Source: Podocnemis expansa (Eukaryota; Chordata; Testudines; Podocnemididae). From it: a stretch of DNA of 64,000 nucleotides. The position numbers and the translations under genes were made by a program. The stretch is from NCBI GenBank assembly GCA_007922195.1, contig ML681963.1:133121764-133185763 (forward strand), in the 5' to 3' direction. Positions 1 to 11,115 of this stretch are shown one piece after another. Under the pieces are notes generated by a model. The model saw only the letters and a list, made by a program, of their open reading frames with translations, was not told where the DNA came from and searched no databases. Positions within the stretch are counted from its first letter, which is position 1. Every line of letters starts with the position of its first letter.

Positions 1-1305
1 ATTGGAAATGATATTCCTCAAGGTTTAATTGGACTTTTGGGCCTGCATGTTCGAACAAAGTACATCTGTTCTTGTAGTAAGGTTTGTCAAAGAAAGTCTT
101 ACTGTGGAAGTATCTCCAAGAGATTTCTATGCCGGTGATAACAGCAGTGGGAAATTTAAAATGCTCTAGCTGTAGCAAAGAAGTAAGACAGCAGAGAATG
201 TTGATATCTACCTTGAAGCTTTGTGGCAGCTGAAGAATTTTAAATTTCCTAGGCTTGTGGCACTCTCCACATTACTCCTTTCTCCTCCACTCTGTCCTCC
301 CTACCGCCCAGTGGTTGGATCAGTCATGGAACACCTTCACCATATCAGTGAAGTACTGATATAGAGTGATTAGCACAGCTTTTAGTGGTTCTATATGTAT
401 GGAGTTGTGAAGCACTTTGTGGCCTTTGACATTTCAGGTGCTAAGGTAAGTGTAAAATATTTTCATTAAAGTGATATTTATATAGAATAAGACTCCACTA
501 CAAAGTAATTTATTATTTCTCATATTCCATTATTTTGTCCACACTAGATGAGTCATGTGCTTACTAATATTGTAGTAGAAGAAACACCTGAGGATTATGA
601 CTCATCAGTCAGAGAATAATATGCCAAAACACCAGTTCCTTAATGGAGTTTTCCCTAATAAACTTAGAGGTAAAAAAACTGCAGTGTAGTGTCCCATATC
701 ACTAGTTTAATAAAGATGTCTACAATAAATGATCTCAGAAGACACGTGAAAAAAAGCCAAAATATAACATGACAAGAAAGCTAACCAAAGATCATTTTAA
801 GGATGTGGGCTAAAATTCCACTGATATCAGTGAGTTGAACCAGTGTTTTTGAGCAATGTATATGGTCTTTAGATTCTATTATAGAAGAAATTAAAGTGGA
901 GGTACTTTTTAACTGTTATAGGCTATTTATAGTTTCACAGCTGTGCCTCTTTGGTGGACCCAGTTTACTTAAAACAAGAATAATCCCTGAAAAAGCTAGC
1001 TCTGTTGCCCCCCCCCCCCCGCAAAAAGTGTTCCAATGGTTTAGGACTAGCTTGTTGTTATTTTAAGGTACAACTATGAGTGAGGGGTGATGCATGAACT
1101 GCATTACTTGAGGAGCTTCAAAAGAGCTGCAACACACCCTCTGGCTTCTCCTTGGTTGGACAGTAGGTGCAGTGACTTACTACTGTCCTAGTCCAGTAAT
1201 GACATCCATTACTCTGGTTTAGTTGCTAAATTTCCACACATGCCACATTGCTTCTTGTCTATGCAGTTCTGCTTATTCCTACCTACCTAGACCCAAGGTC
1301 TAGAG
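1..1305. other. No gene seen; AT-rich non-coding sequence
   Basis: No convincing coding region, RNA gene or full repeat was recognised here. A cytosine homopolymer lies near 1008-1020. The stretch ends where a hAT-like fragment begins. Confidence 0.5.
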
Positions 1306-1510
1306 CAGTGATACTCAGCCTGAGGCATGTGAGCCACAAGTGGCTTTTCAGCATGTCTCTTATGGCTCTTTGCAGCCTATGCTATTACAACATTGTGTGA
1401 TATAATTGTTAACCAATCAGGATATTTTTACTATGTTATTAACAGTAACTGATTAATAATGATCAGTTGTTTTGTTGTGAGAATTATATATACATATTAT
1501 TATATAGATA
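1306..1510. mobile_element. hAT-like non-autonomous DNA transposon fragment
   Basis: The words around 1310-1380 (a degenerate start followed by GGCTTTTCAGCATGTCTC and GGCTCTTTGCAGCC) resemble a non-autonomous hAT family that I recall as common in turtle and crocodilian genomes. The 3' part is AT-rich and I could not fix its right end or a target-site duplication. Family assignment is from memory of the repeat and is not proven here. Confidence 0.4.
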
Positions 1511-1544
1511 CTTTAATGGGACAATTCATGGGATAGGTTCTAAG

Positions 1545-2232
1545 TTATTACAGAGAATTCTTTCTTGGGCCTCTGACTAATGAGTCTTACCCACATGCTA
1601 AGGGTTTAACTGAATGCCACATTGGGGTTGGCAGGAGCGTCGTTGCCCTGCAGAAAGACCCAGGGCCTGGGCCCAGGCTCTGCTCCCTGAGCCCTGGCCC
1701 TGCCCCCTGGCCCCAATCTGGAGTCGGGGCCCCAGGCTCCAGCCACTGCCAGCTTGGACCCTGCTCCCCAGCTGGGGCCGGGGCCAGGAGAGACAGTGGC
1801 TGCCACAGGGACCCTGGCTTGGGAGAGGCAGGTGCTGCCACAGCCGGCCCAGCCCCAGCTACCCGGCCAGGGCCAGGGCCAGGGCTGGGAGAGGAGGGGG
1901 CACCCCAGGCATTTGGGGCACTGGTGCTGGGACTTGGGGCACATACCCCATGTGCCAGGTGCCAGTGATGCCCTTGGGGGTTGGGAAGAAATTTTTCCAC
2001 AAGGCAGATTGGCAAAGGCTGTGGGACGTGACTTTTGCCTTCCTCTGTAGCATGGGGTATGACTCAATTGCTGGTGGATTCTCTGTACCTTAAAATCATG
2101 ATATGAGGACTTTAACTTTAGTCATAGGTTAGAGGTTTATTGCAGGAGCAGGTGGCTGAGGTATTATAACCTTCATTGTGCAGGAGGTAAGAACAGATAG
2201 TCATATTGGTCCCTTCTGACCTTAAAGTGTAT
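1545..2232 (+). mobile_element. CR1/L3-type LINE 3' UTR, interrupted
   Basis: Two blocks, about 1545-1630 and 1974-2232, read as the 3' UTR of a CR1/L3-type non-LTR retrotransposon. The second block contains the GGAAGAAATTTTTCC-like core, CCTTCCTCTGTAGCATGGGG, and the tail GGTCCCTTCTGACCTTAAAG. The blocks are separated by a GC-rich insertion of about 345 bp. The tail itself is split at TAT (2230-2232) by a foldback element, and the expected tail continues as TATGAGTC after 3527. No RT-coding part is present, as expected for 5'-truncated LINE copies. Confidence 0.7.
1631..1973. mobile_element. GC-rich insertion inside the CR1/L3 3' UTR
   Basis: This block is far more GC-rich than its surroundings and interrupts the LINE 3' UTR. 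Similar words flank it (ATTGGGGTTGG ending near 1630 and TTGGGGGTTGGG from 1974), as expected for a target duplication of about 10 bp. Its ends show only weak inverted similarity. Open frames on both strands here look like artefacts of low stop density in GC-rich sequence. The family was not recognised. Confidence 0.5.
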
Positions 2233-2525
2233 AGCTATGTCTACACTTGGAATTTAGTTTGAATTAATGAGGATTAATTCAAATCAGTGCATGACTACAT
2301 TGACTTTCATTACTTCGAGCTACGGAAGTCCTTAGTTTGAAGTAACGAATGTTGACTACAAAGTTATAAAACCTTCCTTAATTTCAAAGTAATGCTTAGT
2401 TTGAACTTATGAGTTTGAAGTAAGTGAATGGAGCCATTGTAATTCAAACTAACCATTAGTTTGAATTCACAGTTTGCCCTTCTTCCTCCCAGGGTGCCTT
2501 CCTCTTTCTATGTATTGGGTGGGGC

Positions 2526-3315
2526 CAGGGGTTAAAGTAAGCCAGAAAGCGGTGGAATGCCATTCCAGGGCCCACTCTTTTTAGGGGCTTAGCATTCCAG
2601 GGCCCCTAAAAGTAGAAAATGGAGCTGGAATGGTGCATTCCATGGCCCACCATTTAAAAATAGCAGGCCCTGGAACACAGCATTCTGGTTCCATTTTCTA
2701 CTTTTAGGGCCCTCCTGAACATGGAACCCCTAAAAATAACAGCTCCCAGAATGGCATTCTATTGTGTTCCAGCTGGCAGGGAGCTGGGAGATTTTAACTC
2801 TCCCTCCCTGAGCCGGCTCTCACTGAGCATGCTCAGAACCATTGAGAATGCTCAGTGAGAGCCGGCTCAGGGCCGGAACCTCAAGCAGGGCCTTGGCTGG
2901 GGCCGTTCTGCCTTGCTGCCAAGTAAGAGGGCCCTGGGGGGTGAGTTCAGGGGCAGACGAGCCAGCCTGGTGGGGAAATGGTGTCGGGGAGGGCGTCGGC
3001 CCAGGGCAGTGGGGGAAGAGGGCATGGCATGGTGGGATGCTGGGGAGCCAGTGGCCAGAAGGGGGCTGAGGTCAGGAGCTGGGGTTAGGGGAAGGTGTTT
3101 GGAGGCAGGAGCTAGGGTGGGGGGGCTGGCATGTGGGGGGCAGGAGTTGGGGTGAGGGCTGGAGTTTGGGGGGCAGGAGCTGGAGTGCAGGATAGGTGGG
3201 TGGGGGGCTGGCATTTGGGGGTCAGGCATTGGGGTGGGATCCTGGTGATTGGGGGGCAGGAGCTGGGGTGTGAGAAGAGGGTTCTGGGGCCCGCCATATT
3301 ATACGTTAACCCCTG
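2526..3315. mobile_element. Non-autonomous hAT-like element nested in the foldback element
   Basis: Termini CAGGGGTTAAAGTA and, inverted, CAGGGGTTAACGTATAA bound a 790-bp block. Flanks GGTGGGGC (2518-2525) and GGTGCGGG (3316-3323) look like a degraded 8-bp duplication. A second copy with the same termini and similar inner words lies at 35821-36681. Inside are a near-perfect 26-bp hairpin (2810-2868) and a G-rich minisatellite (about 2940-3280). Open frames in the G-rich part are not judged to be genes. Confidence 0.7.
2940..3285. repeat. G-rich degenerate minisatellite
   Basis: Words of the type GGGGGCAGGAGCTGGGGTG recur with variable spacing. The block lies in the central part of the nested hAT-like element. 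The related copy near 36.2-36.5 kb also carries a G-rich minisatellite of different sequence. Confidence 0.6.
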
Positions 3316-3529
3316 GGTGCGGGCATGGCCCTTCTTGGGTGCTATGTTGCAATGCTTGCCATGGTGCACCCTTCCTAAATCAAACTAGCAGTCCTGTCCA
3401 TGGACATGCTAGTTCGATTTGAGTTTCTAGTGGGGCCATGTTAGTTTGAAGTAACCATTATTAGTTTGACTTAATTAATTCCAACTAAGTTAATTTAAAC
3501 TAACTTTCCTAAGTGTACACATAGTCTAT

Positions 3530-6060
3530 GAGTCTAAATACTGAATATTTTTCCTCTTTTAAGATGAATATATATTATTGTAAATGAAACAATAAATTCA
3601 CATGACTGTGGCTCTTTTGCATAATAATTGCTAATTTGGCTCCTGACCCACTGAGTTCTGATTATTACTGGTATAGAACATAAGGGAATTCTTACCTTCT
3701 CGTATACCTTTGCATGCAAGTCTATTCTAAATTACAGGTAAACTACACACTACTGTACCACAGATCATGTGAGAGAAAAACACTGAGACTCCACCAGCAT
3801 TTCTCTTTTTTGCACTTTCATTTATTTAAAAGTTTTTGATTATTTAAGAAGCCCATCAATCCGTGCTCTTCATGTTTGTTCACTCACTCACTTTACAAAT
3901 AATTTAGCTTAAGAGTAGAGCTGTGAAGTTCTATGTCCGACATAATTCCTACTTTAGCTTTCAAAACAGAGTTTAAGGGGGACTAGTCTACTCTATAAAC
4001 TTATGCTGGGCCAGTGCACAGGGATACATTTTAATCTATGTTTACTTTATAAAACGGCACCTTTAAGGAAACTTAGTAGAAGTTAGAAAATCAGGATTAC
4101 TGCATAAAACTCTGTAAATAAATCATGTCTTTATAACTAGCGTGGTTCTTTTTTACTTTATCATATCTCATCAAGCTTCTAACTAGAACAGGCAAATCTG
4201 GCCCACCTTAGCTAACCAAACTAAGTTCAGTATATAAATGTCCTTTTTAATTCCTTATGAATTTAGTACTTCAGGTTACCTGATAGCTCTTGCAGTTGTC
4301 AATAAGTAATTGTGAATTATCTGTGAAGTGTTCAATGGTCCATACATTAATGGTACATTAACTGTGTATTACATATTAACTGTGAAGCCAGAATGTTTGT
4401 AGTGCAGTCATGGAATGCAGAAGAACAGACATGAAATGTTAATACACCATGAATTCTTGATGACTAAGGAAGGAGATGAGAATCACAAATGTCAATGGAG
4501 TGAAAGTTTCTGGTGCATAAATGAAAAACACTTTTATCAGTTTTTAGTAACTTGATTTTTACCATGTATTTGTCAAGTAGTGAATACGAAGAGTTCCTCA
4601 TTCTGTGATGATTTGTTTAGGTTGCAGGCTTCTAGTGAAAGAAATATCATTTTGTTCTCTGTTTGCACAGTGGAAAGGCCACTGAGGTTCTGGTGCATGA
4701 CTAGGGTTCCTAGGTACTACTATACTACTAGTAGTAACAATAGTAATAATTTATGATCATAGGGAAGAGAAAGTGGATTCCAAGGGTCTCCATGAAGGTA
4801 TGGATAGGAGAAGAGAAGTAGGTCCATAGAATCCAAGAATGTGGCTTGTGGTGATCAACTGTGATTACTGGGGTCTCTAAGATCATCACAGAAGAGTGCT
4901 TACTACTATTGTTAATAGAACTGGTACAAACAAAAACTGGCTTTGCAAAATAAATTGAAAATTCAGAAGTTTTTTATTTTGAATGTTTCAATATTGATCT
5001 GTTTTTGTTTTCTTGAACAACTGAGTGTTGTTACTTCCATTTCCCTTTTTCTGAAGCAATACCAAGCACTTTATTAAAATAGATGTTCAAATTCTAAGTT
5101 TACTACAAACTGGGTTTTAAAAACATTTGTGGATCACTATTTGGATAGTTTTTTTAAAGGCATACCTTTTTCACAAAGTAAAACATTTTAACAATGTTAT
5201 CAATTTTTGATAAAACATTATTTTTAGAAGAAGCCTTTTTTTTAAAAAAAAAATCAACATATTTCTACCAGCTCTACTTATTACCACAAAAAGCCATTTT
5301 AATATAGTTGTAGATAATTTAAAATATCAAAATAAATTCAGGTCATAACTCCTACTGTAATATTGCTGAATATAAAACAGAGAAGCACAGGAACAATCAA
5401 AAGATACAAGTTTATTTGGCAAAAGCATCTTAAAACTGGTCATTAGCTTGTTTCATAATGCCTTGCAACATAGAAATGAATAACATTGACTCTTCCATCA
5501 GCATAAGTGGATAAGTTATAGTCTGCTGTTGTTCTGAGACTACATTTTCAAATACACTGTGCTTACAGAAATCATTTCATTTTAAGGTCTACTGATTGCT
5601 AGAGGAAGAAACAGCTCCATCACAACTGTACTGCTGGAGTCTCACTTTCAGAAAATACTTGTCCCTGTTCTGTGAAGCTCAGAAGCCCCAGCGGTGAGGT
5701 CAGCAGATATGAAGATTTCTCTCTCACTTCAGATTTTGTCACCACACTGTAACTTAAATGGAATTTTATTATTCATTACCTTCAATGAGTCCCAAAAGAG
5801 TTATTTGTGCTTTCTTACCCAGAGTCCAGATGCCAACATGAGAATTATCAAGACAAAACCCTGTCAAACCGAGGGTGCTTTCTAACTGAGCATAATAAAC
5901 TTAACAAAAGTCCTGTCTCTATAGTTTAGAGTAGTCATGTAGCTGTTCTCTCCACACCATTTTATGCTGCAACCATGTATCAGGGTATGTATGGAGTGTA
6001 AGCAAGTGGTTAAGTCTCACCTAAAGAGATTTTTCCAGTTGAATATCCAATCAAGCAATC
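3530..6060. other. No gene seen; AT-rich non-coding sequence
   Basis: Apart from short homopolymer runs (for example T and A runs near 5235-5252) I recognised nothing here. Short open frames in this AT-rich stretch have no protein-like features that I can support. Confidence 0.5.
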
Positions 6061-6061
6061 A

Positions 6062-6543
6062 TCACTTGGAATGATATTTGGGTCTTAGCGTGTTAGGTTG
6101 TTGACTGTCCTCATTCATGTATCCTGTGGACTTCTTAACTTTCTCCAAAAACTTCTTGAGAGCTGCCTTTTCCCTATCCACGTCAGCACAGCTCAGAGCT
6201 GCAGCCCTCTGGATAATTCTGATTTTGTCCATGTTTCTTTTCTCTTCTCCACGATTTGCAACTCTTGCCCGCTGAAGAGCCATTGTGTCTTCCACCTTTT
6301 TTAGAGGCATCTTCTTTACTTTGAACTTATTCATGCTGAACTCTTTAAAAATCCACAAACCAGCATCCAAGCTAGCCACAAGAACAATACTTTTTCTTCT
6401 TCCAGGTACTGAGATTTATTAACTTTGAGTGCAATTGCAGCTTCTTTCAGGAAAGGCTTAAGGTTAATAATTAACCAGTCTTCTGAGGGCAGGTTGCTCT
6501 CATTGTTCTCTTGTGCCATCCTTCTGGCTGATTTATAAACCAC
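6062..6543 (-). pseudogene. Unidentified coding remnant or exon, frameshifted
   Basis: Two minus-strand open frames overlap. The upstream one (6543 to 6331) is 70 codons and the downstream one (6379 to 6062) is 105 codons. Composition changes from plausible protein to noise just after an A-run in the coding sense (about 6388-6400), and protein-like composition resumes in the other frame, so I infer one reading frame broken by a single-base shift. The downstream part is lysine- and arginine-rich, looks helical, and ends QQPNTLRPKYHSK-stop. An AG dinucleotide after a T/A-rich stretch precedes the first frame, so it could instead be an exon. I do not recognise the protein, and no poly(A) tract or flanking duplication was found. 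Confidence 0.35.
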
Positions 6544-7370
6544 TTGACTGGTTTTTACTTTAATTTCATGCTTACATTTCTGAAAATGATTTGTAATTTA
6601 AAGAGATTGAAACTGAAGGGCATTTTTAAAGAATTATAAAACACTAGAGTTTCATTAAGGTTTTCATGTCACATTTTTATTTTGGGATTCTTTTCTTTAA
6701 ATAAAGACACTGTAGCTATTATTCATCCTTAGGTTGGCTGTAACTACTGTGTTACCAATATCAGTGATGGTATTGTTATGAGCTGGGTTACGTCTTGACA
6801 TAGGTTGAGTTGAAATCTCATTGAAACTGATATGTGTCTGTGCATCCTTCACTTAAGTCTGCTGTATAAGAGATAGGTGAGGAGCCACACCTAAAGTAAG
6901 GCATAATAGAGTCTACCCATAAACTAGCTCTGTGCAGATGGAGGATTCCACTCAGTATTGTCCTGATCATGATGGTGAGGAAGTCTGCATGTGTGTAAAA
7001 GATAATCTGTAGCTGCAGACAAGACACACACAGAGCAAAAATGAAACAGTAGTTTATAAAGTGCAAGTTCCCTCTAAGGACTGGGATGTCATGAGCAAAT
7101 ATTATAGTTTGTGTACAGAAATTTTGCCTTATGGTAACTTGTGAGTCCAACTTTACAGTTATGTATTATTATCCAATTTTACCAATACTACATTTGCATA
7201 CTGTACAAAATAGGCCTGTTTTAAAATGTGTTTAAGACGAAACTTTAAAAAAGAAACAAAAACAAACAAACGTATTGAATATAAATATATTAAATACATT
7301 TAGGGAATGTTAGTTGTTTCCATTTGCCGTCTTTCTGTTTTCCAGAGTGGCTTTGTTTCCAGAGACTACA
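6544..7370. other. No gene seen between two minus-strand coding remnants
   Basis: AT-rich sequence. The 110-codon minus-strand frame at 6818-7150 has no recognised motif and is compatible with chance. Confidence 0.4.
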
Positions 7371-9250
7371 TACATTTCAATCCTCATTAAGATGTCTAGG
7401 TGAACAGTACCTAGTTGATTTCTAATCTTAGTTTTAATGGCATTCACCAAACTGGATCCTCTTTCACAATCAACACTTGAAGTTTGAAAAGTTCCACAAA
7501 CATCAAGCAGAATATATAGTTCATGAGATTGTTCCTGTTACTGTGTGAAAGTGAGTATATCCTGAAATGTTTTCATTGTCCAAGTTTTCATTTTCTCAGA
7601 TATAATTAATTTTCACTCAGGATACTGTTTACAGTGTTTCTTTTCAAAAGAATATTTATCTTTATTGAATAAAACACTGTATCGTTTAACTAATCTGGTC
7701 ATCTGTTGATGTCCAAAGACAAAATAATCTAGATTGGACAGAGTTGAGAAACAGTCTTTATTAAATACAGACCAATCTTGTAATTCGTGTTCTGGAAACC
7801 TTCTATCCGTATGATCACATGTCATCTTAATGAACTGAAGAACGAAAGCTGTGTTCACAGGGTAACTGAAGGTCGAAAGTAAGTCTAGTACAGCTTCACT
7901 AAAATGTACAGGTTCTCCAAGATACTGAGACCTTAGCTTCCTAATTTTAGCTTTGGCAAACTGAAATGCCTCCACTGTGATTAAGGAACTTCTCTGAAGA
8001 ATTCTGCACAGTTCTGCTAAATAACCAAGAACATCATTGAGGGTAACTAATGCCACATGATATTCTGGTTTGCTTAATTTGTCAAGGCAGTATTTATGCC
8101 CTGGGTCATTATTTTCTTCTAGTTGTTCTCTGCAGTATTCTAGCAATATGTCATAGTTCTTAACCAAGGCACTAACAGCAAAATGCCTAGCCAGCCATCT
8201 GACCTCATTAAGTGGTCTAAATGAAATAGCGTCACCGTCTGCAGCTTCAGCAATTTCCTCAAATTTGGCCTTTCTTATACGAGATATACTGAAAAGTGTG
8301 TAGATGGTTTGTATAAGAGTTTCTATCTCTTTCATAAATGAAATATGTTTCCGGTCATCATCTATTCCTAAATCTTCTCAGTGTGCCACACAGTGTAGCT
8401 CTAGCAGGCGAGGAATGGATTGACCTAGAACTGCAGCTACACCATTATGCCTTCCAAGCATCACTGATGAACCATCCGATGTAAACATAACCATTCGTCT
8501 TGTATCCAAACCATTGTCGTGATAAAACTGCCTGATTGCTATCACATGCTGTTAACTTTACAATTCCAGCAAAAACAGTTTTATGATTAGGATCATCAGT
8601 TTTCCTAAATTTAATATAAATAATCAGCATTTTTTAAACTGAAATATCAGTACTTTTGGCAATTATGAGGGTGTGGAAAGCCAATTGCCTGATTTCATTA
8701 AATACTTCAGATTTAATTAACTTATTTATGCATTCAATAAATTGAAATGCATAGTTTTTGCTCCTCCAGCTGTCTGGAATTTTTATATAGTTTGCTACAT
8801 GGTCATGAATTTCCTGCACAGATAGCACGGATGAATTTAGCTTTACTGCAAGTGGCACATTATCAAATAAAATCTTTACCTCATCAAGACTTGATTTATT
8901 TTGTTGCACAAATTCTATTCTGTTGTTTTGAGTTTCGGCTGATTCTGTCAAAAGATTTTTCAGAAGTCCTCAGCTCTGATTTTGAAGCTTTGTTACAGAG
9001 TCCAAGTGAGTTTTATGAGTGAGGTGACATTTTAGATAATCTAATTTCCACTCACTTCATATCTTTCCTGAGCTCCATTCTCCTTTAACTCCTGCTTTAA
9101 AGTGTATGCTGCAGATTATGTTGTCAGTTTCATGGTATTTAAAAATTTCTCCAAAGCCTGTTGCGTATGGCACAAAGGTTTCAATGGAAAAAATAAGTCA
9201 ACCATTCCTCCTTGAAACTGGAGCACTTTTTCTTTGGAAGACTACCAAAT
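7371..9250 (-). pseudogene. Decayed hAT-family transposase-type gene (ZNF862/KIAA1586-like)
   Basis: In coding order on the minus strand, an apparent zinc-finger-like segment near 9050-9250 (C-x2-H spacing followed by a late H-x4-H) is followed by frames at 8951-8634 and 8630-8445, then a 240-codon frame at 8335-7613. The C-terminal dimerisation region of hAT transposases lies near 7371-7480, with DCERGSSL and LDILMRIE visible. The 240-codon block contains WLARHFAVSAL and resembles hAT-derived proteins of the ZNF862/KIAA1586 type, as I recall them. Stops and frame changes near 8632, 8440, 8380 and 7550 break the protein, so it is judged dead. It could be an old transposon copy or a retrocopy of a domesticated gene. 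I did not identify terminal inverted repeats. Confidence 0.7.
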
Positions 9251-9639
9251 TGTTGATCATCAGCTTTGCATTTTGACATTCTTTAGATTTTTTTTTAAAA
9301 ATGATGCTCTTAAATAACTCGTATCTTTATAGGTGCTGGCAGGCCTAGGAAATCCTCCTTCCAGTAGCCCTTCTGTAAGACAGAAAGAGAGGGGCCATAA
9401 GGAGAATTATTTCCACAGATTAACCCAGCACTACAAAGCAAGAGAGCAAGTAACATGTAGTACAGACCCGGTTTTCTAAAATTACTGAGACCCACCCTCA
9501 AAAATCAGGCCTCGGGGGGGGGGGGCGTGGGTCTCAAGTTGGGCCTGCAGAATCACTCTTTGCTTTTGAAAATATGGGCCTAGAAACCAGTGTTCTTTCC
9601 TGGGGCCTCCTGTGGTTGTCCAGCACTAGGTAAAATACA
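9251..9639. other. No gene seen
   Basis: Contains a guanine homopolymer near 9513-9525 and no other recognised feature. Confidence 0.4.
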
Positions 9640-9649
9640 CCAAGGTAAG

Positions 9650-10030
9650 CATCAAGGAGTTCTGTGGCACTTAAAGACTAACAAATTTATTTATCGCATG
9701 AGCTTTCAGGGTAGAAAATCCTACTTTGTCAGATGTTTTGAAGATGGGGAAACTTACAGAATGGGAGGAAAATAAATGCAGGGGAGTGTAGGACATGGGA
9801 TCAGGGCATACCACAACAGCAAATCAAAGCAGCTATTAACAGTTAAACACTGGGGAACAGTCTATGGGCCCACTTTCTGTAAGGTCCCCCATCTTCTAAG
9901 TATCTGATGAAGTGGGATTTACTCCCATGAAAGCTCATGTGATAAATAAATTTATTAGTCTTTAAGTGCGACAGGACTCTTTGCTTCTTTTGCTGGACTA
10001 GACTAACACGGTTGCCACCTTTGGAACTTA
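9650..10030. repeat. Foldback interspersed repeat with inverted arms
   Basis: The left arm (about 9650-9770: GGCACTTAAAGACTAAC, then AAATTTATTTATC and CATGAGCTTTC) recurs inverted at about 9855-10000, followed by TAGACTAACACGGTTGCCACC. The block is bracketed by identical 10-mers CCAAGGTAAG at 9640-9649 and 10031-10040. The left arm lacks the outer GTTGCCACC end, so it is truncated. The same repeat occurs at 26790-26893, 59781-59952 and 60131-60255. I recall it as common in turtles and crocodilians but cannot assign a superfamily. Confidence 0.6.
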
Positions 10031-10079
10031 CCAAGGTAAGCCTGTAACCAGAGAATTAGGACCAATACACCAAGTTGCC

Positions 10080-10870
10080 CCTTTCCTTGGTTCCCCCTTG
10101 CCACTTAGACTCCCCAGCTCATTGGCCAGTCCACGCAGTGCAGGTTTCCCTTCCTTCTGGGCTAATCCCTTCTCTCCATCCTCCTCTGACCGTTCCCAGC
10201 AGGCTCCCCTAGCCTGGCCTGTGCCATTTGGGTTCCTTGACCACTTCTTCTCTTCCCTAACTCCATTGGCTCTCACTCTGTGGGCGCCTCTCCCCTCCCC
10301 CTGTGTGCTTTGCTCCCTGTACACCCCTGCCCTTACCCCAGGCAGACTCCTCTCTTCTCCCCTCCCTTCCCTCGCCCAGGCTTCTTTCCCCTTCCCTTTC
10401 CTTTCCCCAGGCAGACTCGTCTCCCCAACCTGCCCCCTTCGCATTCCCCAGGTGGCTCCTTTCCTCAGTCAAATCCCTACCCCCTCTCCCTTTCTGGATC
10501 TTTTCTGTGTGGGGCGATTCCTTCCCTCTCCTCAACCCCTCCCTCCCCATCCCCATGTGTGCTAGCAGCTCCTTTCCCCAATCCACCCCCTGTTCCCATG
10601 CACAGTAACTTCTTCCCCCCTCATCCCTGCACGGCTCCTTCCCTTGCCCTATAGGCACACAGTGATTCTTTCCCTCTCTTCAACTCCCCGGTCCCTGCCT
10701 GTGCTGGCAGCCTCTCCTCCTCCTCCCGGATTCCCTCCCTCCTTCCCTGTCCCCACAGGCATGTGTCTCCTCTCCTCTTCCCCCTTATTCCCTCACACTG
10801 GGCAGGGCTCTTCCTCCTGTCCTCCTCCTCTTTTTTCTTTCCCTGCTGGGGCTCCCCTTCCATGCTCACA
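10080..10870. repeat. Long pyrimidine-rich (C/T) low-complexity tract
   Basis: About 800 bp of the plus strand is dominated by C and T, with recurring words such as CCCCAGGCAGACTC and TCCCTTCCCC. The complementary strand is G/A-rich. Several long open frames on both strands arise only from the biased composition and are not supported as genes. Confidence 0.7.
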
Positions 10871-10939
10871 TGCTGTGGGGGCTCCCTGATCCCTTTACTG
10901 CCCCCCAAAAGGGGCTGAGTCAGGCCCCTGAATGCAGCT

Positions 10940-11115
10940 GTCTGACCAGGTCATTCCCACACTGCAGCTCGGAGTGGGGGCGGATGATTGAAAAGGGCCC
11001 CCGCTGCACCGGTTGCCAGGCTCGTGCGGCAGCCCTCCGTGAGCCGGACAAAAGTTCTTGGCAGGCCGGAGTCTGGCCCACGGGCTATGGGTTGGACAAG
11101 CCTGTCCTAAAGTTC
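10940..11115. mobile_element. Possible hAT-like right end
   Basis: The GC-rich block ends GGCCCACGGGCTATGGGTTGGACAAGC (about 11077-11103). This resembles hAT termini of the type seen complete at 20993-21382, which ends TTTGACACCCTGC. A matching left end was not found, so the extent is uncertain. Confidence 0.3.

Larger units (their letters stand above)
2233..3526. mobile_element. Harbinger-like foldback element (TTTGAA-type), with nested hAT
   Basis: The left end AGCTATGTCTACACTTGG and the inverted right end near 3509-3526 (complement GACTATGTGTACACTTAGG) form terminal inverted repeats, flanked by TAT at 2230-2232 and 3527-3529. Inside both ends are repeated AGTTTGAATTAAT-like words that can fold back. 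The flanks join to give a continuous CR1/L3 tail, which supports the breakpoints. A 3-bp duplication is typical of PIF/Harbinger. The superfamily call is inference, helped by a Harbinger-type gene remnant linked to the same terminal motif at 51.7-54.3 kb. Confidence 0.75.

Noticed and set aside
1606..2093. Overlapping 140-160-codon frames on both strands
   Set aside because: Fall in a GC-rich insertion within a LINE 3' UTR. No protein-like signal.
10028..10908. Several overlapping 80-155-codon frames on both strands
   Set aside because: They follow the pyrimidine-rich composition and encode low-complexity Pro/Ser or Gly/Glu/Arg peptides.
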